Source: Candidatus Eremiobacteraceae bacterium (GTDB lineage Bacteria; Vulcanimicrobiota; Vulcanimicrobiia; Eremiobacterales; Eremiobacteraceae). From it: DNA of 54,846 nucleotides. Shown piece by piece: positions 23,803 to 32,384 of this stretch. Position 1 is the stretch's first letter. Every line of letters begins with the position of its first letter. Location: positions 1 through 54,846 of the forward strand of contig DATGJI010000051.1 of the NCBI GenBank assembly GCA_035295225.1. Direction: 5' to 3'. Made by a program: the position numbers and the translations under genes. A model generated the notes under the pieces. The model was not told where the DNA came from and did no database searches. It was given only the letters and a program-made list of their open reading frames with translations.

Positions 23803-25647
23803 CTAAGTGTTCAACGCCTCCTTGATGGAGTGTGCGACCGATGCCGATATCCCGGGAACCGTTCGGAGCTGCTCTTCCGACGCGCGGCGAACGCCGGAAG
23901 CGGAACCGAATTTTCGCAGCAGCGCCTTTTTCCGGGCGGCGCCGACGCCGGGAACGGCATCGAGCGGCGACGCTATCTGACGCTTGCCGCGCAACGTCCG
24001 GTGATACGTCACCGCGAAGCGATGCGCCTCGTCTCGAACCCGCTGGACGAGGTGCATTGCCGGCGAGTTTGCCGCAAGGAGCACGGGCTCCGCTTCGCCC
24101 GGCAAATACAGCTCCTCGAACTGTTTTGCAAGAGCGGCCGCCGGAATCGCCACAAGGTCGAGTTCGCGCAGGACTTCGAGCGCCGCATTGAGCTGACCGC
24201 GGCCGCCATCGATCAAGAGCAGATCCGGACGCCGGGAGAACTTCTTCTCCTTTCCCTCCGCGGGTTCGTTGAGATAGCGCAGCCTGCGGCGCAGCATCTG
24301 CGCCATGTTCGCGAAATCGTCGTTGCCGTCGCCTTGGATCTTGAAGCGGCGATAGTCCGACTTGCGCGGCCGGCCGTCTTCGAACACGACCATGGATCCT
24401 ACGACGTCGGTTCCCTGCACATGCGAAATATCGAAACACTCGATGCGGCGCGGCTGCGTCGGCAGATTCAAGGCCGACGCGATCTCCACCAACGCCGTGG
24501 AAGTGCGTTCGTCGGCGACCGCCGTCCGCGTAAGATGATCGGCGAGATGCTGTTCCGCGTTGCGCCGTACTTTGCGCAAATAGTCGGCGCGTGGTCCGCG
24601 CTCCGGCGCGAGGATACGGACGCGGTTGCCGCGCTTGCCCGACAGCGCACGCTCCACGCCTGCACGGTCGGGGATGCGCGATTCGAGCATGATCTCTTTT
24701 GGTATCACCGGCGCGCGCGCGTAATATTGCTGGACGAATTCCGCGAGCACCTCATCGGGCCCGCGGCCTTCGGTGCCCTCCAAAATAGACGACTCCTGTC
24801 CAACGAGCAAACCTGCGCGCACGAAGAAGACCTCCACGCACGACACGCCCTGACCGTGCGCCGCCGCGACCACGTCCATGTCGATGCGGCTGCGCCAGAC
24901 CACTGCTTGACGGGCCATGATGCGGTGCAGATCGGTCAGACGATCGCGCAAGCGCGCCGCCTGCTCGTAGGCCATGTCGTCCGACGCCTTCTGCATCTCG
25001 CGCTCGACGCGCGCGACGAGCGCATCGTAACGGCCTTCTAGAAACAATGCGACCTCTGCGACGATGGCGTCGTATTCCGCTTCGGTCTGCAAGAAGGCAC
25101 ACGGAGCCATGCAGCGTTTGATGTGATACTGGAGACACGGCCGACGATACGTCACGCCGATCTCGCCTGTGCAGGTCCGCAACGGGAACGCACGCCGCAC
25201 GATCTCGATCACCTCGCGCAGCGCCGCGGCGTTGGTGAACGGGCCGAAATAACGGCCGCCGTCATCGATCAGTTTGCGCGTGAAGATGAGGCGTGGGAAC
25301 CGTTCACCCATCGTCAGCTTCAAGTGCGGATAAGATTTGTCGTCTTTCAACCGGATGTTGAACGGCGGCCGGTGCTGCTTGATGAGATTGCATTCGAGCA
25401 GCAGCGCTTCCGTATCGTTGGCGACGATGATCGTGCGGATATCGCGGACGAGGTCGACCATCGCATCGGTGCGCGCTTGATGCGGGCGACCTGGTTGGAA
25501 ATACGACCGGACGCGCGAACGCAGGTCGATGGCTTTGCCGACGTAGAGAACTTCGCCGCGCTCGTCCAGCATCTGATAGATGCCGGGCTCGGCGGGCAGC
25601 CGTTCCAGCGCATTGCGGACGTTGTCGTTGATTGTGGTCGCGGTCAT
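23803..25647 (-). CDS. uvrC: Excinuclease ABC subunit C
   Basis: UvrC makes both incisions in nucleotide excision repair after UvrAB damage recognition. In this 614-residue protein the GIY-YIG nuclease is at 15-95 (PGIYQMLDERGEVLYVGKAIDLRSRVRSYF, key Tyr, Arg and Lys residues present). The UVR/UvrB-binding motif is near 200-235 (REMQKASDDMAYEQAARLRDRL). The RNase H-like 5' endonuclease core contains ECFDISHVQGTDVVGSMVVFE and LLIDGGRGQL. Tandem helix-hairpin-helix motifs are at the C-terminus (LDAVPGVGAARKKALLRKFG, LRTVPGISASVAHSI). Length and all catalytic features are normal. uvrA and uvrB are not in the window. Confidence 0.96.
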   Translation of the reverse strand: MTATTINDNVRNALERLPAEPGIYQMLDERGEVLYVGKAIDLRSRVRSYFQPGRPHQARTDAMVDLVRDIRTIIVANDTEALLLECNLIKQHRPPFNIRLKDDKSYPHLKLTMGERFPRLIFTRKLIDDGGRYFGPFTNAAALREVIEIVRRAFPLRTCTGEIGVTYRRPCLQYHIKRCMAPCAFLQTEAEYDAIVAEVALFLEGRYDALVARVEREMQKASDDMAYEQAARLRDRLTDLHRIMARQAVVWRSRIDMDVVAAAHGQGVSCVEVFFVRAGLLVGQESSILEGTEGRGPDEVLAEFVQQYYARAPVIPKEIMLESRIPDRAGVERALSGKRGNRVRILAPERGPRADYLRKVRRNAEQHLADHLTRTAVADERTSTALVEIASALNLPTQPRRIECFDISHVQGTDVVGSMVVFEDGRPRKSDYRRFKIQGDGNDDFANMAQMLRRRLRYLNEPAEGKEKKFSRRPDLLLIDGGRGQLNAALEVLRELDLVAIPAAALAKQFEELYLPGEAEPVLLAANSPAMHLVQRVRDEAHRFAVTYHRTLRGKRQIASPLDAVPGVGAARKKALLRKFGSASGVRRASEEQLRTVPGISASVAHSIKEALNT

Positions 25648-25668
25648 GGATGTTCGTATTGTTCGACG

Positions 25669-25693
25669 CTAGGGCAAGCGATGCTTGCCCTAG
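25669..25693. repeat. Family D palindrome containing the DedA stop codon
   Basis: The sequence CTAGGGCAAGC / GCTTGCCCTAG forms a perfect 11-bp stem with a GAT loop. The TAG at 25692-25690 is the stop codon of the DedA gene. The core matches the terminator stem at 15644-15668, but no T run flanks it on either strand. Confidence 0.75.
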
Positions 25694-26337
25694 GGATTGG
25701 TCGGGTCGGTTTGTTTGGCGGCCGCGCGCTGCGCGCCCGATCGCAAGTGCGACCAGATCCAGAAACCGATCGCCGCGACGATGACCAGGATCAAGAGCAG
25801 CGCAAATCTGTGGAAGAGACCGGTGAGGGCGTACCAATGGCGGCCAAGCGCGAGGCCGACGTAGGCAAACCCCGTGCACCAGATCGTCGCGCCGATCAGC
25901 GTGAAACCGATGAAGCGCCAGAACGGCATGCGCACGACGCCTGCCGGCAACGACGCGACAGCGCGCACCGCGGGCAGGAGCTTGCAGAGCAATACCGCTC
26001 GCGACCCGAATCGAACGATCCAATTGTGGGCGTGCTCGAGCTCGCGCTCGCGGATGAAGATCAGCCGGCCGAACCGCATGACAAGCGGCCGGCCGCCATA
26101 GTATCCGATCCCGTACGCGATAGCGGCACCGATCGTGTCTCCGGCTGTCCCCGCGATGATGACTCCCGGCAGCAAGAGCTCGCGCGTGTAGGCGAGATAA
26201 CCGCCGAACGACATCATGACTTCGCTCGGAAGCGGCACGCCGATCGCCTGCAGCATCATGCCGATCGCGATGCCGCCGTATCCGAGATGCCGGATGAGAT
26301 CGAGCACCCACGCCGTGACGATCTGAAAAAGATGCAT
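25690..26337 (-). CDS. DedA family membrane protein
   Basis: This 215-residue member of the DedA/SNARE-associated (VTT) family is a lipid scramblase/undecaprenyl-phosphate flippase-like membrane protein. Typical features: GVPLPSEVMMSFGGYLA near residue 33, GDTIGAAIAYGIGYYGGRPLV (70s-80s), and the membrane-embedded RxxP-like segment GSRAVLLCKLLPAVRAVASLPAGVVRMPFWRF (key residues Lys, Pro, Arg, Pro). C-terminal helices and a basic tail follow. It starts just after the Clp-N gene (stop 26340), so the two form one unit downstream of tRNA-Pro. Confidence 0.88.
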   Translation of the reverse strand: MHLFQIVTAWVLDLIRHLGYGGIAIGMMLQAIGVPLPSEVMMSFGGYLAYTRELLLPGVIIAGTAGDTIGAAIAYGIGYYGGRPLVMRFGRLIFIRERELEHAHNWIVRFGSRAVLLCKLLPAVRAVASLPAGVVRMPFWRFIGFTLIGATIWCTGFAYVGLALGRHWYALTGLFHRFALLLILVIVAAIGFWIWSHLRSGAQRAAAKQTDPTNP

Positions 26338-26339
26338 GA

Positions 26340-26738
26340 TCAGCGCGCAGGTAGGGTTGCGCGAAGGCCGGCGAGCACGCGCGCGGCAACGCCGCCGCCA
26401 TCTTCTACGATCGCGTCGATGATGTCACGGGGCTGCACGGCCTGCGGACCGCCGCTGCGAGCGCAGGCGGCGGCGAGCACTCGTTGGACGCGCGGCGTGA
26501 TGAGAACGCCATCCCACGGATGGTCGGCTGGATCACCCATGGCGGCGAAAAGCGCGCGCTTCACATCGTAGCGGTCGAGATGGGCATCGTGAAAAAATGC
26601 CGCGATATCCGGTGTCGGATCGATCGTCATAGCGAGCAGGATGTGCTCGGTTCCAAGAAAGTAGTGGTTCGCGTTGCGACATTCTTGTTCGGCGAGCTTT
26701 ATGACGGCGCGCGCTGCAGAACCATAGTGCGAGAACAT
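26340..26738 (-). CDS. Stand-alone Clp N-terminal (ClpN) domain protein
   Basis: This protein is about 132 residues and consists only of the double helical Clp N-domain: MFSHYGSAARAVIKLAEQECRNANHYFLGTEHILLAM (split here by position, first repeat 1-60) and a second repeat with LITPRVQRVLAAACARSGG and VQPRDIIDAIVEDGGGVAARVL. No AAA+ module follows, so it cannot unfold proteins by itself; ClpS-like or decoy adaptor roles are possible but unproven. I prefer the ATG at 26738, because the longer frame start at 26765 would coincide with the tRNA 3' end. Confidence 0.8.
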   Translation of the reverse strand: MFSHYGSAARAVIKLAEQECRNANHYFLGTEHILLAMTIDPTPDIAAFFHDAHLDRYDVKRALFAAMGDPADHPWDGVLITPRVQRVLAAACARSGGPQAVQPRDIIDAIVEDGGGVAARVLAGLRATLPAR

Positions 26739-26764
26739 CGGCGACCCTATTACGACGATCGGCA

Positions 26765-26839
<75 letters not shown>

Positions 26840-26982
26840 ACCGGTGCCGACCGGCAATCGTTCGTTCGTGCGTTCATCGCCTCCTTGCCCGGCAGCGTAT
26901 GGTGCGGGGAAACACGCGCGTTACCCAGAACATTCCGGCCCGCAGCAAGGCTTATCATTTCCATCTCGGAGTCGTGCACTTC

Positions 26983-27648
26983 ATGCGCTATCTCATCGTC
27001 GGTTGCGGCCGCGTCGGATCCACTCTCGCAAAACGTTTAGCGCGAGCGGGCCACTCAGTTTCGGTCGTAGACGAAAGTTCGGCCGCCTTCCGCCGTCTCG
27101 GCCGCGATTTTCCCGGCAGTCTCGTGCTTGGCACGGGCATCGATGTGGATGTGCTCAAGCGAGCCGGCGCCGATCGGGCCGACGGTTTCGCCGCCGTGAC
27201 GCAAGGCGACAACCGCAATATCATGGCTGCGTTGATCGCGCAGCAGCATTTCAAGATCAAGCACGTCGTGGCGCGCATCTACGACCCGGAGCGATCGTCC
27301 ATGTATCGCGATTTCGGGATCGCAACGATCTGCCCCACCACCGTCGGCGCGCGCCTCATGGCGGATGCACTCGAGGAGCATAACTTCCGCGTATTGCCGT
27401 ACGAACGGCCCGATGTCGAGATCATCGAGTTCGTGGTGGGCGAAAGCGCGCGCACCAAACTCGTGTCCGAGCTCACGATCGAGGGCAAGACGCAGGTCTG
27501 CGTCGTGGTGCGCCGCGACGGAGCATCGCGAATTCCCACGCCGGAAATGCGGCTTGAGGCCGGCGATCGCATCGTGGCGTCCGTTCAGCCAGAATTCCTG
27601 GACGAATATCGCAAGACCATCGAGGCCACATTGGCCAAGGCAGGTTAA
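26983..27648 (+). CDS. TrkA family potassium uptake regulatory protein (first of two)
   Basis: This 221-residue cytoplasmic RCK protein gates a Trk/Ktr K+ transporter. The Rossmann N-domain opens with MRYLIVGCGRVGSTLAKRL, with the strand-2 acidic residue in SVSVVDES, then GIDVDVLKRAGADRADGFAAVT. A TrkA_C domain follows from about residue 135 (EIIEFVVGESARTKLVSEL). The ATG at 26983 (GGAG 11 bases upstream) removes 28 non-conserved residues of the longer frame. The following gene starts directly at the stop. Only one RCK_N/RCK_C set is present, unlike the double-length E. coli TrkA, so two such proteins may form the ring. Confidence 0.88.
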   Translation: MRYLIVGCGRVGSTLAKRLARAGHSVSVVDESSAAFRRLGRDFPGSLVLGTGIDVDVLKRAGADRADGFAAVTQGDNRNIMAALIAQQHFKIKHVVARIYDPERSSMYRDFGIATICPTTVGARLMADALEEHNFRVLPYERPDVEIIEFVVGESARTKLVSELTIEGKTQVCVVVRRDGASRIPTPEMRLEAGDRIVASVQPEFLDEYRKTIEATLAKAG

Positions 27649-28308
27649 GTGTTCATCATCGTCGTCGGCGGCGGCAAGCTCGGCACATATCTCGCCAAAG
27701 CTTTGCTCGAACAGCAGCATGAAGTCATCGTCATCGAGAAAGACGAGCGTAAAGCCGAGCGCCTTTCCCAGTTCTTGGAACGCGAAATCGCGCACGTGGG
27801 CGACGGCTGTGATCCGCTCGTCCTCGAAGAAGCCGGGGTCATGCGCGCCGACGTCGTCATCGCGGACACCGGCGACGACGAAGACAACCTCGTCATCTGC
27901 CTCGTCACCAAGCGCAAGTTCCACAAACCGCGCACGATCGCGCGTATCAACAATCCGAAGAACAAGCAGATCTTTGAGGAACTGGGTATCGATTCGGTCG
28001 TGAGCGGTACCGAAGTCGTCATGAAGATCGTCCAACAGGAAGTGAACGTCAAGGATATCTCCCCGCTCATGACGTTCAAAGGCGGTAACCTCGAGCTCGT
28101 GCAGCTCTCGATTCCGTCCACCTCGCCCGCGAGCCATCGCCGTCTCGCGCAACTTCAGTTGCCGAAGCATGCCGTGATCGTCGCACTCGAACGAGCGGGC
28201 GACCTCCTCGTTCCCGACGGCGACACAGAGGTCAACGCCGGGGACACGATGCTCATCGTCACGCAACCCGGCGCTGCGCCCGAACTCAAAGCGCAACTCG
28301 TAGGCTAA
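27649..28308 (+). CDS. TrkA family potassium uptake regulatory protein (second of two)
   Basis: This 219-residue protein starts with GTG immediately after the TAA of the first TrkA gene. The N-terminal nucleotide fold MFIIVVGGGKLGTYLAKAL, the acidic IVIEKDERKAERL and the ADTGDDEDNLVICLVTKRKF helix are canonical RCK features. The TrkA_C domain is at about 137-215 (VQLSIPSTSPASHRRLAQL, TEVNAGDTMLIVTQPG). Tandem RCK genes usually sit beside a TrkH/KtrB channel gene, but here a repeat cluster and a metalloprotease follow, so the channel must be encoded elsewhere. Confidence 0.88.
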   Translation: MFIIVVGGGKLGTYLAKALLEQQHEVIVIEKDERKAERLSQFLEREIAHVGDGCDPLVLEEAGVMRADVVIADTGDDEDNLVICLVTKRKFHKPRTIARINNPKNKQIFEELGIDSVVSGTEVVMKIVQQEVNVKDISPLMTFKGGNLELVQLSIPSTSPASHRRLAQLQLPKHAVIVALERAGDLLVPDGDTEVNAGDTMLIVTQPGAAPELKAQLVG

Positions 28309-28310
28309 AT

Positions 28311-28416
28311 CTGTTGAAGGGGCCGACGCCAGCCGGCCCACGTTGTTTGTTGAAGGGGCCGACGCCAGTCGGCCCACGTTAAAAAAAAGAGGGCCGACCG
28401 GCGTCGGCCCCTTCCG
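28311..28416. repeat. Family B palindromic repeats (three copies)
   Basis: Two direct copies (about 28313-28344 and 28349-28380: TTGAAGGGGCCGACGCCAG...GGCCCACGTT) and one inverted copy (about 28390-28414) fill the gap between trkA and the convergent metalloprotease gene. An A8 run lies between the second and third copies, so pairing of a direct with the inverted copy would give a long GC stem. It probably acts as a bidirectional terminator; this is inferred. Confidence 0.85.
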
Positions 28417-28432
28417 TTTGATTGTCTACCGG

Positions 28433-31039
28433 CTAACGCGCGGGCATCACTACCTGCGCGTTAAGCGCCTGCGCGACGCGCGTCTGCATGAACTGCAGGT
28501 GCGCGAGCGTCTCTTCATCGATGGACTTCGACATCTGCACCTGCCGGAGCGCGGATTGGAGCTGCACGAGCTTCGCGCGCGCGAGCGCCTGCGCGCCCGA
28601 TGGCGTTCCGGGTTGCGGCGCGATCGCCATCCGTATCAGCATTCCCGCATACGCCTCTTGGAGATTGCGTCGAATCGCTGACAAGCCGGAGATGCTTCCG
28701 CCCGACAGATCGCCGAACACGCTGCGCTGCGCCCAGTCGAACAGATCGCTCGTGCTCATCGTCTGTCCGCGCTGCCCGGTGAGCGAGAGCGCGTCGAGCC
28801 GCTGCAACACGGCGGGTTGGAACGCCTGACCCAGCACGTTGAGCTGCCACGCGCCGACAACATCGATGACCGGCACGTCATGGCGCGGCGGTGGATTGTA
28901 TGCCCAAGCGGCACCGTTCCACGGCGACCATTCGGCGTAGGTCATGGTGTTCAACAATCTCGGCGAGAACTGCCAAGCACTGTCCGAGAAAAGGTACTTG
29001 TCCAGCACGCCCCACGCACGAAGTTCTTCCGATCGGGGCACAGGGGTCAACGGCACGGTGCTGCCAGGATCGCCGGCATGCGCGCGCGACAGGTACTGCC
29101 CCGCAACGAAGTGGTCTGCCATCCGGACGTCATAGCCATAGCCCCCGAAGACGTCGGTGAATGAGTCTAGAGAGCGCTGATACGACTCGCCGCCGCCGGG
29201 CATGCGCCGGTCAAGCGTGTGCAGCAATGATTGCGACAAATCCATCTGCGACGATAGCCATCCCAGCGTGTTGTTCGACAAGTCAAATTGGTTGACGCGC
29301 GGATCGACCGCATGACCGCTGGGCCAGGACACATCTTCGTCGGATGCAAAGCGGTACATCGGATCAGACCACTTCGTAGCCCACGAGCGAAGGGTAGTCA
29401 GTTCGGCTTGCGGCGTCGTTGCGTTCGGTATCGCGGCGTATCCGTAATGAATCGCATAATAGTCGTACGGTCCGAGGACGATCTGCCAGTACTGGCCTTG
29501 CGGCGTGCCGTTCGGCCAGATGTTCATCGGCGCGTATTCCATCACCGACGTCGCGATGCCGTATCGCGAGGTGAACGCCTTGCTCTGCAGCTGCTTCGCG
29601 GTGTAAGCTTCCGATCCGATGAAGTTGTGCTGCAGGCCCATATCGTGCCCGGACTCGTGCAGCGCTATGTTCTTCAAGAAGTCGTAGTCGAATTGGTTTT
29701 GCGAATACGACGCGCTGCGGCCCAGTAGGTTGAGAGCGACGCTGCCGAAGGCGGCGTGATCGCGCATCGCCTCGCCATACGCGGATTCCGTCGACCCAAA
29801 GCCTCGCGAAGCGCTCGATGCCGCCGGCGCGACGAGATCGCGCCATTGGATGTGATTGAAGTACATGAGATCGGCGTCGAAGAGCACGCCCGTGTGAAAC
29901 TCTTCGCCGGTGCGCGGGTCGATCATCAACTGCGCTTCGGCGAATCCGCCGCCGTTGGACTCGGTCAGCCAGCGCAGCATGTTGTTGCGCACGTCGTCGG
30001 GATCAAACGTCGGATCGTTCGGCTGATCTTTGACTTGGATAGCGTTGAGGATGCCGACTTTCGCAAACGCCTTGTTCCACTCCATGATCCCGTCGCGCAG
30101 CGCCGGTCGGTACATGTCCGGAACGGCGTTGCTCAAGTAGAACACCATGGGGTTCGTGGCCACGGACGGCCGCGTTGGATCCTGCGGCTTGAAGTTCCAG
30201 CGGATGATGTAGTGGAGCTGCCGGCTGTCGACATGATCGGAGCTGAAATCGAGCACCACGTTCGAGAAATAGCCGACGCGATCGTCGGCGATGCGCGGCA
30301 TGTATCCGTCGTTCGGCGGCGCGACGAGGTTGTAGTCGATGCGGAACGAGATGCTCCGCGGATCCGGCACGTTGTCCACCACGTCGGGGACGTCGGTCAC
30401 CCAATTCTGTCGGACTTCCAGCAGCACGTTCTGCGGAAACGCTTTGGTCGGGCCGAAACTCGCGGTATCGGTATCCAGCCGATACGAATTCTCCGGCGTC
30501 GTCCCCAGCGAGTTCTTCAGCGAATCGCTCAGGTCGATCACGTCGCCGAGGAACGCATCGGCGGAAATCACGATGTCGCCGGTCTTGTCGTCTTCCGCCG
30601 CGATTTTCGCGACGCCGACGTTGGAGTCTGCGGTGGTCAGGTCGATCGCTCGCGCATTTGGACTCCCCGCCGGAGCCATGAAGTTCGTGTTGGGCCACGT
30701 GATGAACACTTTGTCATCCGTCCGCGAGAAGCGGATCAGCCGAGCGGGAGCGTAGTCGAACGCGCCCGGATAGATGCCGAAGCCGCCGAGGCCGTTCACC
30801 GGCACGGCGCTCTGGATGAAATCCGTGTCCAATTGATCTTTGCGCAGCTCGAGGTAGACTTTGCCATCCTTGCGCCAGACGGTGAACAAGCCCGGCTGGC
30901 CTTGTGCGCCGTCGATAAACTTTGCATACGGCGTCGGCCCGCTATCCGAACCATCTGCGGCGGCGTCCGCCCGCGCGGCTGCAACATTGCCGGCGATCAG
31001 GAATACGGCAAGAGCCGACATCAAAATCCGCTTGATCAT
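28433..31039 (-). CDS. Secreted zinc-dependent metalloprotease (DUF5117/DUF4953 type)
   Basis: This 868-residue protein starts at the ATG at 31039 (GGA six bases upstream), with a signal peptide MSALAVFLIAGNVAAARA. The N-terminal half is a beta-rich DUF5117-like domain (GLFTVWRKDGKVYLEL, PRSISFRIDYNLVAPP). The zinc site is HESGHDMGLQH (His461, Glu462, His465, His471), a metzincin-like HExxHxxxxxH motif, preceded by an extended peptidase domain with DALRDGIMEWNKAF-like helices. C-terminal DUF4953-type sequence follows (SLTGQRGQTMSTSDLFDW). Such proteins are exported or periplasmic peptidases of unknown substrate, common in Bacteroidetes and acidobacterial relatives. It is transcribed alone. 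Confidence 0.88.
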   Translation of the reverse strand: MIKRILMSALAVFLIAGNVAAARADAAADGSDSGPTPYAKFIDGAQGQPGLFTVWRKDGKVYLELRKDQLDTDFIQSAVPVNGLGGFGIYPGAFDYAPARLIRFSRTDDKVFITWPNTNFMAPAGSPNARAIDLTTADSNVGVAKIAAEDDKTGDIVISADAFLGDVIDLSDSLKNSLGTTPENSYRLDTDTASFGPTKAFPQNVLLEVRQNWVTDVPDVVDNVPDPRSISFRIDYNLVAPPNDGYMPRIADDRVGYFSNVVLDFSSDHVDSRQLHYIIRWNFKPQDPTRPSVATNPMVFYLSNAVPDMYRPALRDGIMEWNKAFAKVGILNAIQVKDQPNDPTFDPDDVRNNMLRWLTESNGGGFAEAQLMIDPRTGEEFHTGVLFDADLMYFNHIQWRDLVAPAASSASRGFGSTESAYGEAMRDHAAFGSVALNLLGRSASYSQNQFDYDFLKNIALHESGHDMGLQHNFIGSEAYTAKQLQSKAFTSRYGIATSVMEYAPMNIWPNGTPQGQYWQIVLGPYDYYAIHYGYAAIPNATTPQAELTTLRSWATKWSDPMYRFASDEDVSWPSGHAVDPRVNQFDLSNNTLGWLSSQMDLSQSLLHTLDRRMPGGGESYQRSLDSFTDVFGGYGYDVRMADHFVAGQYLSRAHAGDPGSTVPLTPVPRSEELRAWGVLDKYLFSDSAWQFSPRLLNTMTYAEWSPWNGAAWAYNPPPRHDVPVIDVVGAWQLNVLGQAFQPAVLQRLDALSLTGQRGQTMSTSDLFDWAQRSVFGDLSGGSISGLSAIRRNLQEAYAGMLIRMAIAPQPGTPSGAQALARAKLVQLQSALRQVQMSKSIDEETLAHLQFMQTRVAQALNAQVVMPAR

Positions 31040-31133
31040 TGGTGTTCCGTCCTCATAAGTGCGAGCCGGCAGTCGCATACGACGCCGGCAACTACATTAT
31101 TAAGCGACGATTATGGCCGGGCTCGCGTTTTCC

Positions 31134-32384
31134 CTATCCGAAGCCGCGCGTGAAATTTCCGGTGCGGACACCTGGAAATTCTCGGGTGAGCCAATCGAAC
31201 CAGGCGCGCATGCCGATGGTCGCGTGCGGCGGTCGTCCGACCGCAGCGAAATAGGTTTCAGGGTCGACGTTCAGTGTTCTAGTCTGCACCATGTCGATCG
31301 GAAACTTAAGAAGTATTTCACCAAATGAGCGCATCTCGCTCTCGGCGTCGGTGATACCCGGATGCGTGAGCAGATTCAGCGATATCGCCGCGCCTGCGTC
31401 GCTCGCCACCTGTAGGCTCGCAAGCACGTGTCCGAAGTCGTATCCGCGCGGACGGTAGTATGCAGCGTACACATCAGGCCGGCATGAGTTCAGGCTGACG
31501 CGGATCGAGCGGACGCCCGCATCTACAATGCGCGCAAGCGCGCTAGGCGAACTCGCATTCGTGTTGCAGTGTATCACGCCCGCCGACGTCCTCTTGCGAA
31601 TGGCCGCCACAGCGGCGGCGATGCGCGGTGCGGCGAGCAGCGGTTCTCCCTCGCAGCCTTGACCGAACGAGACCATGGATCCGCCGCCGTCCAGATGGGC
31701 TACCGCGAGATCTACTATCTCGTGCTCGGTCGGCAACGCACGGACGCGCTCTTGCGCGCTCACAATACCCGCTCCCGGCTCCTGTTCGGAAATGCAGCCG
31801 ATACAGCGCGCGTTGCAAGCAGGCGATACCGGTATGGCTGCTTCGCCCGCCCGAAGGAACATGTTCTGCGCCGTATAGCAACCATATTCTGTCGCGCAGC
31901 GGGTCAATTGCCGCAGCAGCAGACCGGCGCCGAACTCAGACGTCCGCGCCGCTATGCCGGCCCGAACGGCATTGGGCTCGTGCGAACGGGCAGACCATGT
32001 TTCGAGCGCGTCGGTGTGCTTCGCGGCAACGACGATCGTGGCGCCGTCCCAAGCCGCAGCCGCGTAGCCATAGAGAGGAAGGGTCGGTGCGCCGGCCCGG
32101 CGTTCGAACGCCGGGAGAAGCGTTCTCGTATATCCGAGCGGCAACGCCACGGCAACTGCGTCCGCGATCTCGCCCGCCGCGTCGGGTAAGACGGTCCGCG
32201 CGCCGCGGTCGTAGCAGATCGCATCACGCCCGGGAAGCGTGAGCAGGAGCGTCCCCGGAGGCATCGGGATAAAATCTTCTTCCGTCGCCAGTCGCTCGCG
32301 CCCGTCGTCCACCGCCGCAGTGAGATCGGGAAAATCCAGCACGGCGCCATCCCGACGAGCGAAGAGCGGAGCGGGCGCGGTCAC
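31134..32384 (-). CDS. Radical SAM protein of unknown specificity
   Basis: This is a 416-residue protein. An N-terminal region of about 190 residues with no recognised domain precedes the radical SAM core, where CNARCIGC (CX3CX2C) binds the [4Fe-4S] cluster. GGGSMVSFGQGCEGEPLL corresponds to the SAM-binding GGE strand region, here the altered FGQGCEGEP. IRVSLNSCRPDVYAAYYRPRGYDF and LNLLTHPGITD are typical later strands. There is no SPASM cysteine cluster. Its start overlaps the dapF stop by four bases (ATGA), placing it at the end of the mutL-miaA-hfq-dapF unit. The reaction is unknown. Confidence 0.85.
   Translation of the reverse strand: MTAPAPLFARRDGAVLDFPDLTAAVDDGRERLATEEDFIPMPPGTLLLTLPGRDAICYDRGARTVLPDAAGEIADAVAVALPLGYTRTLLPAFERRAGAPTLPLYGYAAAAWDGATIVVAAKHTDALETWSARSHEPNAVRAGIAARTSEFGAGLLLRQLTRCATEYGCYTAQNMFLRAGEAAIPVSPACNARCIGCISEQEPGAGIVSAQERVRALPTEHEIVDLAVAHLDGGGSMVSFGQGCEGEPLLAAPRIAAAVAAIRKRTSAGVIHCNTNASSPSALARIVDAGVRSIRVSLNSCRPDVYAAYYRPRGYDFGHVLASLQVASDAGAAISLNLLTHPGITDAESEMRSFGEILLKFPIDMVQTRTLNVDPETYFAAVGRPPHATIGMRAWFDWLTREFPGVRTGNFTRGFG

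Noticed and set aside
27055-28377. A 440-codon minus-strand open frame opposite the two trkA genes.
   Set aside because: Both plus-strand genes have clear Rossmann motifs; the antisense frame runs across both and into repeats, and has no recognisable domain.
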